Shown one piece after another: positions 1 to 8,814 of a DNA stretch of 64,000 bases. The translations under genes were made by a program, and so were the position numbers. Numbering within the stretch: the stretch's first letter is position 1; each line of letters begins with the position of its first letter. The notes under the pieces were generated by a model that saw only the letters and a list, made by a program, of their open reading frames with translations, was not told the DNA's origin and ran no database searches. The stretch is from Forficula auricularia (taxonomy: Eukaryota > Arthropoda > Insecta > Dermaptera > Forficulidae): positions 1 through 64,000 of the forward strand of contig JALMQS010000263.1 in NCBI GenBank assembly GCA_024734495.1, written 5' to 3'.

Positions 1-41
1 TTTGCTTCTTTCCAGTAATTTATTTTGATTTTCAAATGGTT

Positions 42-88
42 ATTCCAAATATTTCGAGCTTTCTCAGCATCTCTTCCTCAGTGGGAAA
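42..88 (-). ncRNA. Hammerhead ribozyme motif, type I (left arm)
   Basis: On the minus strand the box CUGAGGA is at 81-75, followed by a hairpin, GAA, and AUAU before the cleavage triplet. Stem I pairs bases 82-84 with 45-43, with a mismatch further out. Stem II is two bases shorter than in the right-arm copy (678-725), leaving GAG/CUC as its base, so this copy is probably weaker. Confidence 0.6.
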
Positions 89-97
89 CTAACAGCA

Positions 98-301
98 TTG
101 GCACAACATGCGCGGACTGAGGGTCATAATTTTGATTTTGAAAATTTTAATATAATTGACTATGAAAAAAATAAAACAAAACGTTTTTTCAAGGAATCGT
201 GTTTCATCCAACAAAGCCTAAAAAACACGGTAAATTACAAGGTAGACACGGGCTTTTTAATGAGGGAATACAAAATTTTAATTGAAATGACAAATAAATA
301 A
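98..301 (+). pseudogene. C-terminal end of Penelope-like endonuclease/reverse transcriptase
   Basis: This 67-residue open frame contains a segment reading GHNFDFENFNIIDYEKN followed by KRFFKE and then NTVNYKVDT. That layout resembles the end of PLE proteins, just after the GIY-YIG nuclease core. The frame has no reverse transcriptase and opens just inside the left inverted arm, so it is a 5'-truncated remnant. The nominal TTG start has no meaning. A hammerhead follows ~375 bases downstream on the same strand, as expected for a PLE 3' region. Family assignment is by recognisable motif spacing, not a search. Confidence 0.6.
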
Positions 302-677
302 ACATTTATGCTTTTTTATTAATTAATTGCGCGTGCCATAAAGTGTAGACAATTTTGTGGTCGTTGACCTTCCGCTCAACTGGTCATTAACAGTAATTAG
401 TTGGTTAAATTTAAACTAGCTCTGGTGTTGACCATTTTTCAATTTTTTAAATTTCATTAGACTTTATTATAAGGAGATGTAAATAATTGTATATTCGTAT
501 GTTGTCTCATTTTAAATTTGTATATATATATGTATGTGTGTGTTGTGTGATCGAGCTTTTTATCAATGTTCTGTACAAACTGATGGAGTCGGCACATTGG
601 TGGGGGAGTGGGTGAGTACTTTTTTGACACCTGTAATTATAACAACTCACTGACTTGCCTATTGTGTGGTTTCACAG

Positions 678-725
678 TTTCCACTGAGGAAGAGATGCTG
701 AGAAAGCTCTCGAAATATTTGGAAT
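678..725 (+). ncRNA. Hammerhead ribozyme motif, type I (right arm)
   Basis: CUGAGGA at 684-690, one extra A, then stem II 692-711 (GAGA/UCUC plus an inner GCU/AGC), GAA at 712-714, and stem III AUAU at 715-718. The cleavage site is predicted after U719. Stem I pairs 679-683 with 720-724 (UUCCA with UGGAA) without mismatch. All conserved boxes are intact. Confidence 0.75.
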
Positions 726-775
726 AACCATTTGAAAATCAAAATAAATTACTGGAAAGAAGCAAATTCAGTTTA

Positions 776-1434
776 TTTATCCTAACAATAAAAAATTAAT
801 ATATCCAGTACACACCAAGCCAGCAAAATTCTTATTAACATATATTATGTCACTATATAGTATTATTGATATAATGAATATGATATATTTGGTACAAGTT
901 TGGAAAAATGGATATTGATTTCAAATATAAAAGAGCGCATCACACTTTTCCACTTTATTTTATTTTTTAAGATAATATATCTTAGCTATAAAATACTTTT
1001 TAAAAACATTTATATGGGGGAAAATGTCAGCAATTTTAGTTACCCCTGACTGAGGTGAATTGTTAGATAAGAAAATTATAGCTGTGAAGAGAGAGAGAGA
1101 AAAAAGAGAGAGATTTAAATTTAAAAATCAATAGCAACGCTTTTAGAAATAAAATATTCCAAAGTGCTGCTTTATAGTTAATAGAAACACACAAAAAAAT
1201 ATAAAAATAAATCTCAGATCCCTTAGGGCAGGGGTTGCCAAACTGTGTGCCGCAGCCTATTCCAAGGTGCTCCGCAAAACTTCATAATAAATTTGGCCTT
1301 TAACACACAAAAAAAAAGTGAGAATCATTATTTTTTATTTTTATCTTTTACTTACGATTAGAGATACTTTTGTTATGGTAGGGGGCGCCATGGAAAAATT
1401 TTAATTAAAAAAAAAAACTACAAAAATAAATAAT
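776..1434. other. AT-rich sequence, no gene; possible hAT-type terminus
   Basis: No coding or RNA gene is visible. At ~1,228 the sequence CAGGGGTTGCCAAAC resembles a hAT terminal repeat start, but no matching right end or 8-bp duplication was found. A GA-rich tract lies at ~1,089-1,112. Confidence 0.35.
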
Positions 1435-1545
1435 TAGTAGAGATTGTGGTGTTGGTGCAAATAAGTGACCTAGTATCCCTTAACATCTTAGTAAATCAAT
1501 ATTAAATATCAATATTTATTTACTACTTGTCTTCTACAAAATAAA
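1435..1545. repeat. Rearranged Penelope-like 3' end
   Basis: The first ~25 bases match the extreme 3' end of the PLE at 26,525-27,650 in the same orientation. The next ~75 bases match an internal part of that end in the opposite orientation. This is a small inverted rearrangement within a PLE end. Confidence 0.55.
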
Positions 1546-1554
1546 ACCTTTCAA

Positions 1555-1728
1555 TAAATATTATTTTATTGAAAATAATTTTATTTATTCCTGGACTGCC
1601 GTCCATTCAATCCTCAGTAATAAATCTACCAGTCCGTCTCCGAAGAAGAACTTCTAGCAATAAGAGTAAATAAAATTGAAACGTAGGTTTCACAAAAATA
1701 AAAAAAATATTTGTTTTTGAGTTTTATC

Positions 1729-1779
<51 letters not shown>

Positions 1780-1800
1780 CGGGTTACGAGCCCATCAGTT
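1555..1800 (-). mobile_element. Penelope-like terminal arm with decayed hammerhead
   Basis: The segment ends at 1,776-1,800 in a minus-strand hammerhead-like sequence (CTGATG, a GGGCTCG..CCC hairpin, GAAA) that has lost the GA of the CUGANGA box. The matching + strand end of a similar PLE lies at 4,455-4,610, so the material between may be insertions into one element. A (TA)n tract at 1,731-1,778 occupies the stem III position. Confidence 0.5.
1731..1778. repeat. (TA)n microsatellite
   Basis: About 24 TA dinucleotides sit where related copies have a short AUAUAU stem III, suggesting expansion of the palindromic stem of a former hammerhead. Confidence 0.9.
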
Positions 1801-1848
1801 TTCCTTTTATCTCCTGATGAGGACTCGAAACCGGCAATATACGATGTG

Positions 1849-1975
1849 AGGCGTTCCACCAAATCGGACGGTTTTAAAAATTTAAATTTGTAATTTCCTT
1901 CAATTTTTTGACATTTTTTTAGTACCCACCAAAAAACTATTCCTGGTAAATTTTGAGATTTTTTTGATCACCAGC
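1849..1975 (+). repeat. Single arm of the foldback family seen at 2,877-3,577
   Basis: The sequence from GGCGTTCCACCAAATCGGAC onward matches one arm of the complete foldback downstream, including the poly-T-rich interior and the GATCACC segment. Its partner arm is missing. Confidence 0.7.
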
Positions 1976-2640
1976 AATAATAAAAAAAATTATCGTATAG
2001 GATCTGAAATAAAAACATAAAATTAAATAATGATTTGTTTCTAAGTTACATAAAAAAAGCCACTTCATTTGTAAACACACCTGTTTTGTTATGATTTAGA
2101 CACCTGTTAATTAAAAACAAACAATTTTTTTTTTATAAATTTTATTAAACCAATTATTTTTACATTAATTAGTATAAATTGTATTTTGCTTCGATTCCGG
2201 AGATTACTTCTCCACCATCGAGTGTCCTTATTCATCTTTAGTCCTTGTTTTTAATAAGAGAAAAATCTAATTAGATGAAAAAAACCTCTTTTCCGATAAT
2301 TATTTCAATTCCATTATTCCCCAATCAAGTCGATTGGTCACCATCTTTTCTCCACACATCCGTCATATCAATCAAAACAAAAAATTCCCACTTTTAATAT
2401 AATGTATTTGCTACTAACCTATTAGTGGGTTTTAAAATTAAAAACCAAATTAAAAATAAAAGATAATTGAAAAAAATGTAAACAAACTTTTTTATTGAGA
2501 TTTTCATCTGTCAATAATTACTTTAATTAAGAAGAGATCAATTAAGATTAAATTTGTCGAGGGCCAGACCTAGTCAGATCGCTTTCTCATCCTCAAAACT
2601 TGTTAATAGAATTTGTTTCATTTTGAACTTGATTTATGAT
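1976..2640 (-). repeat. Dispersed repeat family F fragment
   Basis: Matches, in the same orientation, segments at 32,880-33,950 and 50,440-50,840, and in reverse the copy at 60,890-61,420. Shared landmarks include the GACACCTGTTAATTAAAA block and a block ending near AAACTTGTTAATAGA. A copy of SINE-like family G is inserted at 2,150-2,337. Family F may be a non-autonomous Helitron (see 9,556-10,320). Confidence 0.6.
2150..2337 (-). repeat. SINE-like family G, copy 1
   Basis: About 190 bases related to six other copies in the window (28,913; 33,060; 33,250; 52,610; 52,895; 62,164). On its own strand it contains an AAGAGG..CCTCTT hairpin and the block GGTGGAGAAGTAATCTCCGG, and ends in an AT-rich tail. 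It sits within a family F copy. Confidence 0.7.
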
Positions 2641-2870
2641 GTTGGTACGCCTGTATTTAGGCAACATATATCGCGGAGAAAAGTGAAAGCTGCGTAAGAG
2701 CTAGGCGAGTCCAGTCTTTGATGGAATATGCTCCAGAGCTTATGCATGTAACCCCAAGATAATCAGTTTTCCCGTTTCGGTTTGATCTGCGCCGGTATTG
2801 TCAGGGTCATAGTTGTATTAAAACCTAATTATTCGATTGAATTTCGATTCAGTTTCAGCTTTTGAAATAA
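2641..2870. other. Unassigned higher-complexity sequence
   Basis: Less AT-rich than its surroundings and not matched elsewhere in the window. No convincing open frame is seen. Confidence 0.3.
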
Positions 2871-2876
2871 TATATG

Positions 2877-3577
2877 GAGCATTCCACGCCAAATCGGAAG
2901 GTTTGAAAAATTTTAATTTTTGATTTCCTTCATTTTTTGACATTTTTTAATACCCATCAAACAATTATTCCTTGTAAATTTTGAAATTTTTTTTGATCAC
3001 CGGTTTAAAAGATATCGAATTTCAGTTTTTCGCTCATAACTTCTTCAAAAATGGTGCAAATTCAATTTTTTTTGTTGAAATTTTTGTTTATTTACATACT
3101 TAAAAAAATTATTTAAAGTGTTTTTATATGCGATTTTGATTTTGAAATCGAAAAAAATAGTAATTAGGTATCATAACTAGCCACTATCAACCAGATCTTA
3201 AAATTTGTAGAATGAATAGAAGTTTAAAATAAAAAAATTATCAAAACAATTAAAAAGTACATACAATTTCAAAAACAAGATTAAAATTTTCAAACTTAAA
3301 AATCGAAAATAAAAACACTTTAAATTATTTTTTTGTATTTTTTTGTAAAAAATAGGTAATTAAAAAAATTTCAATAAAATAAAATTTGAATTTGGACCAT
3401 TTTTCAAGAAGTTATGAGCGAAAAATCGAAATTCAATATCTTTTAAACCGCGAATCAAAAAAATTTCAAAATTTACCAGGAAGAGTTTTTTGATGGATAC
3501 TAAAAAATGTCCAAAATAAACTAAATTAAAAATTAAAATTTTTCAAACCGTCCGATTTGGCGTGGAATGCACATATA
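2877..3577. mobile_element. Foldback/MITE with ~180-bp inverted arms
   Basis: The left arm begins GCATTCCACGCCAAATCGGA and the right arm ends with its complement at ~3,573. The arms include the recognisable block CGCTCATAACTTCTTC and its reverse complement. The centre is AT-rich and non-coding. No transposase is present, so it would need mobilisation in trans. Confidence 0.75.
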
Positions 3578-3580
3578 AAA

Positions 3581-4455
3581 AGTCATTCAATAAGTCCGTA
3601 GGATAAGTAAGAAAAAAACAAAATTTTGACAAAACTCGATTTTATTATTCAACATAGTTGCCTCCGAGGGCGATACAACGAGTATATTTTCCAACTTTTC
3701 GATACCACATTTATAGTACGATTTCTCTTTCTCGTCAAAATAGGCCTCAGTTTCAGCGATTATTTCATCATTGGATTTCTTTTGGATTCTGGTGTGTAAT
3801 AGTGAAGCCATGTCTCATCCATTGTCACATATCGACGATAGAATTCCATTTTATTGCGTGTTCAACAGCGCCAAACACTCCTCTGAAGCATCGATTCGTT
3901 GTTGTTTTTGGTCGACTGTGAGCTCACGCGGCACCCACTTTGCACAGAGCTTTCGCATACCCAAATGTTCGTGTAAAATGGTAAAAACACTACCATCTGA
4001 TATCTTTACAATGTCAGCTAGCTCGTGCACCTTCAATTTGCGATCGTTCATAACCAATTTGTGGATTTTTTTTATGTTTTCTGGAATAACAGCCTCTTTT
4101 GGGCGTTCACTGCGCTCTGCATAATTTGTGCTGGTACGACCACGTTTAAATTCAGCAATCCACTTCTCTACCATTTGTCTCGATGGAGCAGAGTTCGGAT
4201 AATGTTTATCAAGCCATTGTTTGGTTTCCACTGTATTTTTTTCATCAAAAAGCAATGCTTTATTAAAACTCGAAATTCACTTTTTTTTCAATAACAAAAG
4301 TTGCTTCACACAAAATGCTATAACTCACGAATCAATAGTCAGATTGCTGTCAAATTTATACACGTATCGTTTGAAGGTTAGTACTAAATAAAAATCATAT
4401 GGAAAAATTCTAGTAACGCCATCTATGTGTCATCCTACGGACTTATTGAATGACC
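3581..4455 (-). mobile_element. mariner element, internally deleted
   Basis: Terminal inverted repeats of about 25 bases share the block GTCATTCAATAAGTCCGTAG on both ends, with TA nearby as the expected mariner target site. The element is ~870 bp, shorter than a typical ~1.3-kb mariner, consistent with the transposase deletion described separately. Confidence 0.85.
3630..4255 (-). pseudogene. mariner transposase, deleted and frameshifted
   Basis: The N-terminal part (4,255 to 3,851) is open and carries the two helix-turn-helix regions of mariner transposases, with segments such as WIAEFKRGRTST and the linker WVPREL. A frame change then leads to MDETWLHYY at ~3,815, which holds the first catalytic aspartate. 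The sequence then jumps almost directly to a C-terminal piece (AYFDEKEKSYYKCGIEKLE), so about 100 residues including the second and third aspartates of the DD34D triad are gone. It cannot encode active transposase. The motifs are typical of the irritans group; that subfamily call is an inference. Confidence 0.85.
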
Positions 4456-4612
4456 TAATATATATATATATCGAGATAAAACCCAAAACATTTACTATTT
4501 GTTTTATTTTTGTGAAACCCACCTTACAATTTTATTTACTCTTATTTAAAAATGTTTCACATTAAATCGGCACCTAACACTTCAAAAATTATTAACTTCA
4601 TACAATTATATT
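4456..4612 (+). repeat. Penelope-like 3' terminal sequence
   Basis: Contains a decayed cleavage/stem I region (TATATCGAGATAAAA), then a TTTTTGTGAAAC segment and the terminal block GTTTCAC..CGGCACCTAACAC, which recurs at the ends of PLE copies near 12,350, 15,560, 58,150 and 59,070. The hammerhead core itself is missing. Confidence 0.6.
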
Positions 4613-5107
4613 TTTTCTAATATTCTGCATCTTTCAACTAGAAGTTCTCCTAAAGGTAGAAACCCCAGAATTTTTCGTTTTAGGGCCAGTTTCATAAAAA
4701 AAAAAATAATCCTCGGCTTACTCAACTCCAGGTTGAGAGTTATCCTGGAGTTCCAAACAATATGAATTTCATAAAACAAAATAGTGTCGAGTTAGCTCAC
4801 CCTGAGTCAAGGGTAGGAAAATAGGTTGGCAACGGCCAAATTCCCTAGATTTTAGTTATTTTTAAAAAAAAAACAATTATGTTTAAATTTTTTTTGTTTT
4901 GTATTCATTTCATTCAAATGAATGAATGTCTTGTATTCTTTTATTATTTAAAAACAATCAAAATTTTTTTCTATTTAATCATATAAAAATAAAGTGGTAA
5001 AAAAGTAAATATATAGATACAACAAAACAGACAAATCATGTAATTTTAAAAATTTGAAATGTATTGAATAAGTGAATATTAAATTTTAGGACCAATCTTC
5101 AATTAAG

Positions 5108-5342
5108 CGTAAAAGAACTCCCAATTTCACAATAGAAGAGGAGAAACATCTTGTTTTTCTCGTTAATAAATATAAAAATGTGTTGGAATCTTAGCGTTCA
5201 GATTCTGATGCTAATTTAAATAAAAAATAAAGTAAAAATATAGATGATTTGGCATCAGAATTTAATGCTGACTCGTCTAATCGTTTCCAATCTAATTTTA
5301 TTCTACGAAATAAATATAAACATTTAGCTATTTTATTAGAAA
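5108..5342 (+). pseudogene. Myb/SANT-like DNA-binding protein of a Harbinger element
   Basis: In one frame the sequence reads KRTPNFTIEEEKHLVFLV, then NKYKNVLES, a stop, RSDSDANLNKK, another stop, and later EFNADSSNRF and LRNKYKHL. This is the layout of the Myb/SANT-like DNA-binding protein that accompanies Harbinger transposases and helps them bind the element's ends. At least two in-frame stops and the RTE-type insertion at 5,343 break it. The host element's TTA duplication and termini support the assignment independently. Confidence 0.65.
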
Positions 5343-5996
5343 GAACAGACGAGACAGGAATGCATCAAAATTAACCAAGAAAACCTAGAAGGAGTTAAGG
5401 AATTCCGCTACCTAGGAAGTAAAATAACATGGGATGGGAGGAGCAAAAACGAAATTAAATCAAGAATTGCCCAAGCAAAAATGGGGTTTAATTTAAAACA
5501 AAAACTACTATGCTCCTCCTCAATCAGCTTAGCAAACAGGAAGTTGCTATTGAAGACATACAGTATGTATGGAGCATAGCCATGTACGGGTGTGAAACCT
5601 GGACAATTGGAAAAGCGGAGAGAAAGAGATTGGAGGCTTTCGAAATGTGGTGCTACAGAAGAATGATGAATATCAAATGGATGGATAAAATTACAAATGA
5701 AGAAGTTCTTGGAAGAATCGGAGAAAGAAGAACCTTGTGGAAGAGTCTGAAGAAGAGAAGAGGTCAGATGATGGGGCACACACTGAGACATGGGGGACTG
5801 CTTGGGGATATCTTGGAGGAGGTGGGAAAGAAAAGGGGAAGGGGAAGACCCAGATTAGAATATTTCAACCAAATAATTGGGGATATGGGATGCCAGACAT
5901 TTAGAGAGGTTAAACAGCTGGCGGGGGACAGAGTCGAGTGGAGACGGATTGTTGCATCAAACCAGTCTTAGGACTGTATACTCAATGATGATGATG
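5343..5996 (+). mobile_element. RTE-type non-LTR retrotransposon, 5'-truncated copy 1
   Basis: Flanked by an 8-bp duplication ATTAGAAA at 5,335-5,342 and 5,997-6,004. The 3' end is a short (ATG)n tract at ~5,985-5,996, a microsatellite tail typical of RTE-like elements. It is inserted into the Myb/SANT remnant. Two further copies lie at 22,835-23,644 and 31,454-32,021. Confidence 0.85.
5345..5971 (+). pseudogene. C-terminal part of RTE-type endonuclease-reverse transcriptase
   Basis: The first part reads CIKINQENLEGVKEFRYLGS and KNEIKSRIAQAKMGF. After a frame change near 5,560 it continues WSIAMYGCETWTI, FEMWCYRRMMNI, TNEEVL, and GRGRPRLEYF to a stop at 5,971. These are conserved C-terminal segments after the polymerase core in insect RTE-like proteins. 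The endonuclease and most of the reverse transcriptase are absent. Non-functional truncated insertion. Confidence 0.8.
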
Positions 5997-6451
5997 ATTA
6001 GAAATATCTGCTTTCTTCGATTTTAGTTTGAAATTTTTTTAATTTAATTTATTAGATATTTACTTTTAAAAAATATACCTATATAATGAATTCTTTTGTT
6101 TTTATTCTAGTTCCGTGTTAATATAAATTAAAATTCTATATACATGTATATAGGTATATTTGACTATATTTAATATTATATAAAAATAATAATAATATTA
6201 TAAAAATAAATAATATAACGATTTGTTTTGAATTCTTTTGATTTGAAACTCTAACCTATAAAATGTTTTTCTAATGTAAATAAACATAGGGTTATCGCCA
6301 GGATAAAGGTTAACCCATCAAGTTCGGAGAGTTAAATATAGGGGGTTAAGTTTGAGATCACCCTATGTTTTTTTATGAAACACATTTCGAGAGGTAACCC
6401 CAGGATATTCCCTAGCATAGGATCATCCTATTTTTATGAAACTGGCCCTTA

Positions 6452-6639
6452 GAAACATTTTGGCATAACACGTAATGAATAATTACGATTGTATTTGGTA
6501 TCTTGAATTCCACTTAATTGTAGCTAATTACATCAATTGCAAAAATCCACATTTATGAATACTAATTGTTTCCGTATCACTAACGATTCCATTCTTATTT
6601 CGTTTTATTTAATATTTGTCTTGTGTAGGATTTCAGTCC
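6452..6639. other. AT-rich spacer, no feature seen
   Basis: Nothing recognisable between the Harbinger end and the GC-richer block that follows. Confidence 0.4.
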
Positions 6640-6940
6640 TTTATCTCTTGATTCAAGTTGAGGGAGGTCTGAAGAGGCTGAAGTACAGCTGGTATGTTGA
6701 AGCTCTTGGCCTGGGTCGACCACGGTCGATAGCCGAATGCCCCCAAACCCTCCCCCACCCCTACTTCCGAAACTCGCCAAAAAGCGCCTCTTGACACCCC
6801 CTGTGACGTCATCGCCCGCGTTCTCGTCACACCCCAAATCCTCTTCTTGGGTTCTTTTGCTCGAAAACTTGATTTAGCAATAGGTGCCTACCTACTCGAT
6901 ATCCCTTTAAATACACTTTCTCTCTCTCTCTTTCTTCAAA
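6640..6940. promoter_or_regulatory. GC-richer island with a CRE palindrome and CT tract; possible regulatory or exonic sequence
   Basis: The stretch has clearly higher GC than its neighbours. It contains the perfect CRE palindrome TGACGTCA at 6,804-6,811 and a (CT)n tract at ~6,910-6,930, which reads as GAGA on the other strand. Open frames exist on the minus strand (6,837 to 6,595, 80 codons, Gly-rich) but resemble nothing I know. No match elsewhere in the window. Regulatory function is an inference from composition only. Confidence 0.3.
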
Positions 6941-7204
6941 GCAATTGAGTCTTTAACGAAAGACAAAACACTTTATTATACTGTTATTTATTATAATAAT
7001 AAACCCGCTTGACTGATTCTTATTTTATAGATCGTGAATAAATTATAACCTACTTTACCTTTTACCACATCTATTATATTCGATCATTTAATATATTACC
7101 TTTTAAATCTTTCCAGATATTTCCTGCCATTGCTCGTAAATGAGTTTATAATCTATTTATTAAATTTCTTCCAGAACTTAAGTGACTTGATTTAAATTTT
7201 TCAT
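6941..7204. other. AT-rich, no feature seen
   Basis: No coding potential or recognisable repeat. Confidence 0.4.
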
Positions 7205-7276
7205 TAAATTGAAGGGTTGGTTTTGTCACAAATATAATAAAACAATAATTTTAATAACTATTTGAATTATTTAATT

Positions 7277-7327
7277 GATAACTATACAGTTTCGGTCACC
7301 ACTGGTCGACCATCCTCAGTAGTTATC
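7277..7327 (-). ncRNA. Hammerhead ribozyme motif, type I
   Basis: Mirror copy of the motif at 7,483-7,533: CUGAGGA box at 7,319-7,313 (minus), stem II starting GGUC, GAA, stem III ACUGU, and an 8-bp stem I between 7,327-7,320 and 7,284-7,277. Conserved positions are intact. Confidence 0.8.
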
Positions 7328-7482
7328 TCGTTCAAGAACCGGAATTGGAGTGATAAACGTTTTTATAAATTGCTGCTATATATATGTATGTGTGTGATTG
7401 TAATGAATTGTGTGATGTATCTATATTGAAGATTTAAGAATGAATGTTTCATGTGAAATGACAAATTCCGGTTCTTGAACGA

Positions 7483-7533
7483 GATAACTACTGAGGATGG
7501 TCGACCAGTGGTGACCGAAACTGTATAGTTATC
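7483..7533 (+). ncRNA. Hammerhead ribozyme motif, type I (cleanest copy)
   Basis: Stem I is 8 bp without mismatch: GAUAACUA (7,483-7,490) pairs with UAGUUAUC (7,526-7,533). CUGAGGA is at 7,491-7,497, then one extra U, then stem II GGUC/GACC from 7,499 to 7,516, GAA at 7,517-7,519, and the tiny stem III ACUGU at 7,520-7,524. The predicted cleavage follows A7525. Stem III is too short to close well alone and nearly self-complementary, as in hammerheads that act as dimers. Confidence 0.85.
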
Positions 7534-7620
7534 AATTAAATAATTCAAATAGTTATTAAAATTATTGTTTTATTATATTTGTGACAAAACCAACCCTTCA
7601 ATTTAATGAAAAATTTATAA

Positions 7621-8281
7621 TCTATATAATAAAAATGAATTTCTGTTTCTTCGTAAGCGCAGATCTCTCAAATGGCTGGACCGATTTGGCTAATTTTTTT
7701 TTAAATGTTCGTAATAGTCGAATTCAGGTTAATACGTAAAAAAAAATTGGAAAAGTTGCCCGGAAAATTGGAAAATTCAGGAAAAACTAAAAAAAAATTC
7801 AGGTTAGCCAACATAGCTTGCAAAACAATAAAAGAACTAAACTAGCAAAAAAACAAGTGTTGGCGGCCCTGTTTGTAAGATTTTTGAGTGTCATTCATTC
7901 TCAATAGTTCTAACCACATTATCGTTGAAGAAGAATTTAATACTGCATTTTTACAAAAGTATTTATTTAGTAACATTTAGTATTTAAATATTTATTTTTT
8001 CCAAATAATAAATACAATATGGTAATTATTTTGTCAAAGATTTTTTATGAGAAAAAAAATTAAAAATGGTAATCATTGAGAAATTCTCGTTTTTTGCGAA
8101 AAAACTAATTGAAGATAGGTTTGAAAAATGTTTATCTATTTTTTTTAAAGTACATTTAAATTGCAGTTAAATAGAATCTTAAATTATATCTATTTTAAAA
8201 CGATTATATTTATTCTCTGTAACTAATAAAACATCAATAAAGCAGCCACGTGGGGGTCCAGGGGGCGAAGCTCCTGCCTAG
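7621..8281 (+). mobile_element. Helitron-like element, non-autonomous
   Basis: Starts TCTATATAATAAAAATGAAT after an A, a 5' end common in insect Helitrons, followed by the block GGCTGGACCGATTTGGCTAA. The 3' end has a GC-rich potential hairpin (GGGGGCGAAGCTCCTG) and stops at CTAG (8,278-8,281), matching the Helitron TC...CTRR rule. No Rep/helicase frame is present. A second copy begins at 55,826. The base after CTAG is C rather than the expected T. Confidence 0.75.
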
Positions 8282-8514
8282 CAAAAGGCCTTGAACATAG
8301 TAAAAAATAAAATTTAAAATTTGATCACCGCTCTTATGAATATACAAGCTTTAGCTCGTGCCCTTATGCCACATATCAATATAAGGGCCCATCCATAAAT
8401 TGCGTCACACGAATTTCAAGATTTTTAGACCCCCTCCCCCTGTGTCTCATTCTGTCATATTTTCATTAAGCCTCCTCTGTATTGTGACGTCACACTATCA
8501 CTTTTCAAGTTCTT

Positions 8515-8790
8515 CTTCTTTTAAGTGCCATATCAGGTCTCCTAGACGTTTCGGTTCCTCTCCACATATACCTGTGCTGAGTATGTTTAGCTGTTTTTAC
8601 ACAGATATACGGGACCTACTTTTTCCGAACGGCTAATTTGGAGAGGTTATTAGACAATTATACTCTTGGTAGGTTGTCATTGCTTTCCAAGAGAAGGCGG
8701 CTGCAAATATCTGCCGAGGCTCAGTCTCGAACCAGCGTAATCCAGGCCAGCTGCCCGACACTCTAACCACTGACCCACAGTCGCCTCATA
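8515..8790 (-). mobile_element. tRNA-derived SINE
   Basis: On the minus strand the element starts GAGGCGACTGTGGGTCAGTG, with an A-box-like GGTCAGTGGTTAGAG and a B-box-like GGTTCGAGAC about 35 bases on, as in a tRNA-related Pol III promoter. The body ends in a T/A-rich tail near 8,515. No cloverleaf acceptor stem is apparent, so it is not a tRNA gene. Confidence 0.7.
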
Positions 8791-8814
8791 CTTTTCAACT
8801 AAAGGGATTTAATA

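Larger units (their letters stand above)
1..775. mobile_element. Penelope-like element fragment with inverted hammerhead arms
   Basis: The first ~97 bases and the stretch ~665-768 are inverted copies of each other, and each contains a hammerhead motif (separate entries). Between them lies the C-terminal end of a PLE endonuclease frame on the + strand. This fits a 5'-truncated PLE whose 3' terminal repeat is also present in inverted orientation upstream. The left boundary may lie outside the window. The stretch 302-664 is AT-rich 3' untranslated sequence with no other feature. Confidence 0.7.
4683..6448 (+). mobile_element. PIF/Harbinger-type transposon, non-autonomous
   Basis: The inverted termini both begin GGGCCAGTTTCATAAAAA and are flanked by TTA at 4,680-4,682 and 6,449-6,451, the 3-bp target duplication typical of PIF/Harbinger. 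Additional inverted sequence rich in CCTGG/AACCC lies inside each end. The element contains a Myb/SANT-like gene remnant but no visible DDE transposase. Without the RTE-type insertion it would be about 1.1 kb. Confidence 0.8.
7205..7612. mobile_element. Minimal hammerhead hairpin element (two inverted ribozyme arms)
   Basis: Two arms of ~140 bp (7,205-7,345 and 7,464-7,612) are almost exact inverted copies, separated by a ~120-bp spacer with no reading frame. Each arm holds one complete hammerhead oriented outwards, so a transcript of either strand carries one ribozyme in its 3' half. No protein is encoded. It is probably a non-autonomous relative of PLE terminal repeats; the link to PLEs is by analogy with 14,215-15,560. 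Confidence 0.7.

Noticed and set aside
1812..1846. Plus-strand CTGATGA..GAAA resembling a hammerhead
   Set aside because: Stem II would overlap the conserved box and no stem I pairing exists; treated as chance or heavily decayed.
1626..1893. Open frames of repeating I-Y residues on both strands
   Set aside because: They are translations of the (TA)n microsatellite.
3658..4294. Plus-strand frames opposite the mariner transposase
   Set aside because: Antisense shadows.
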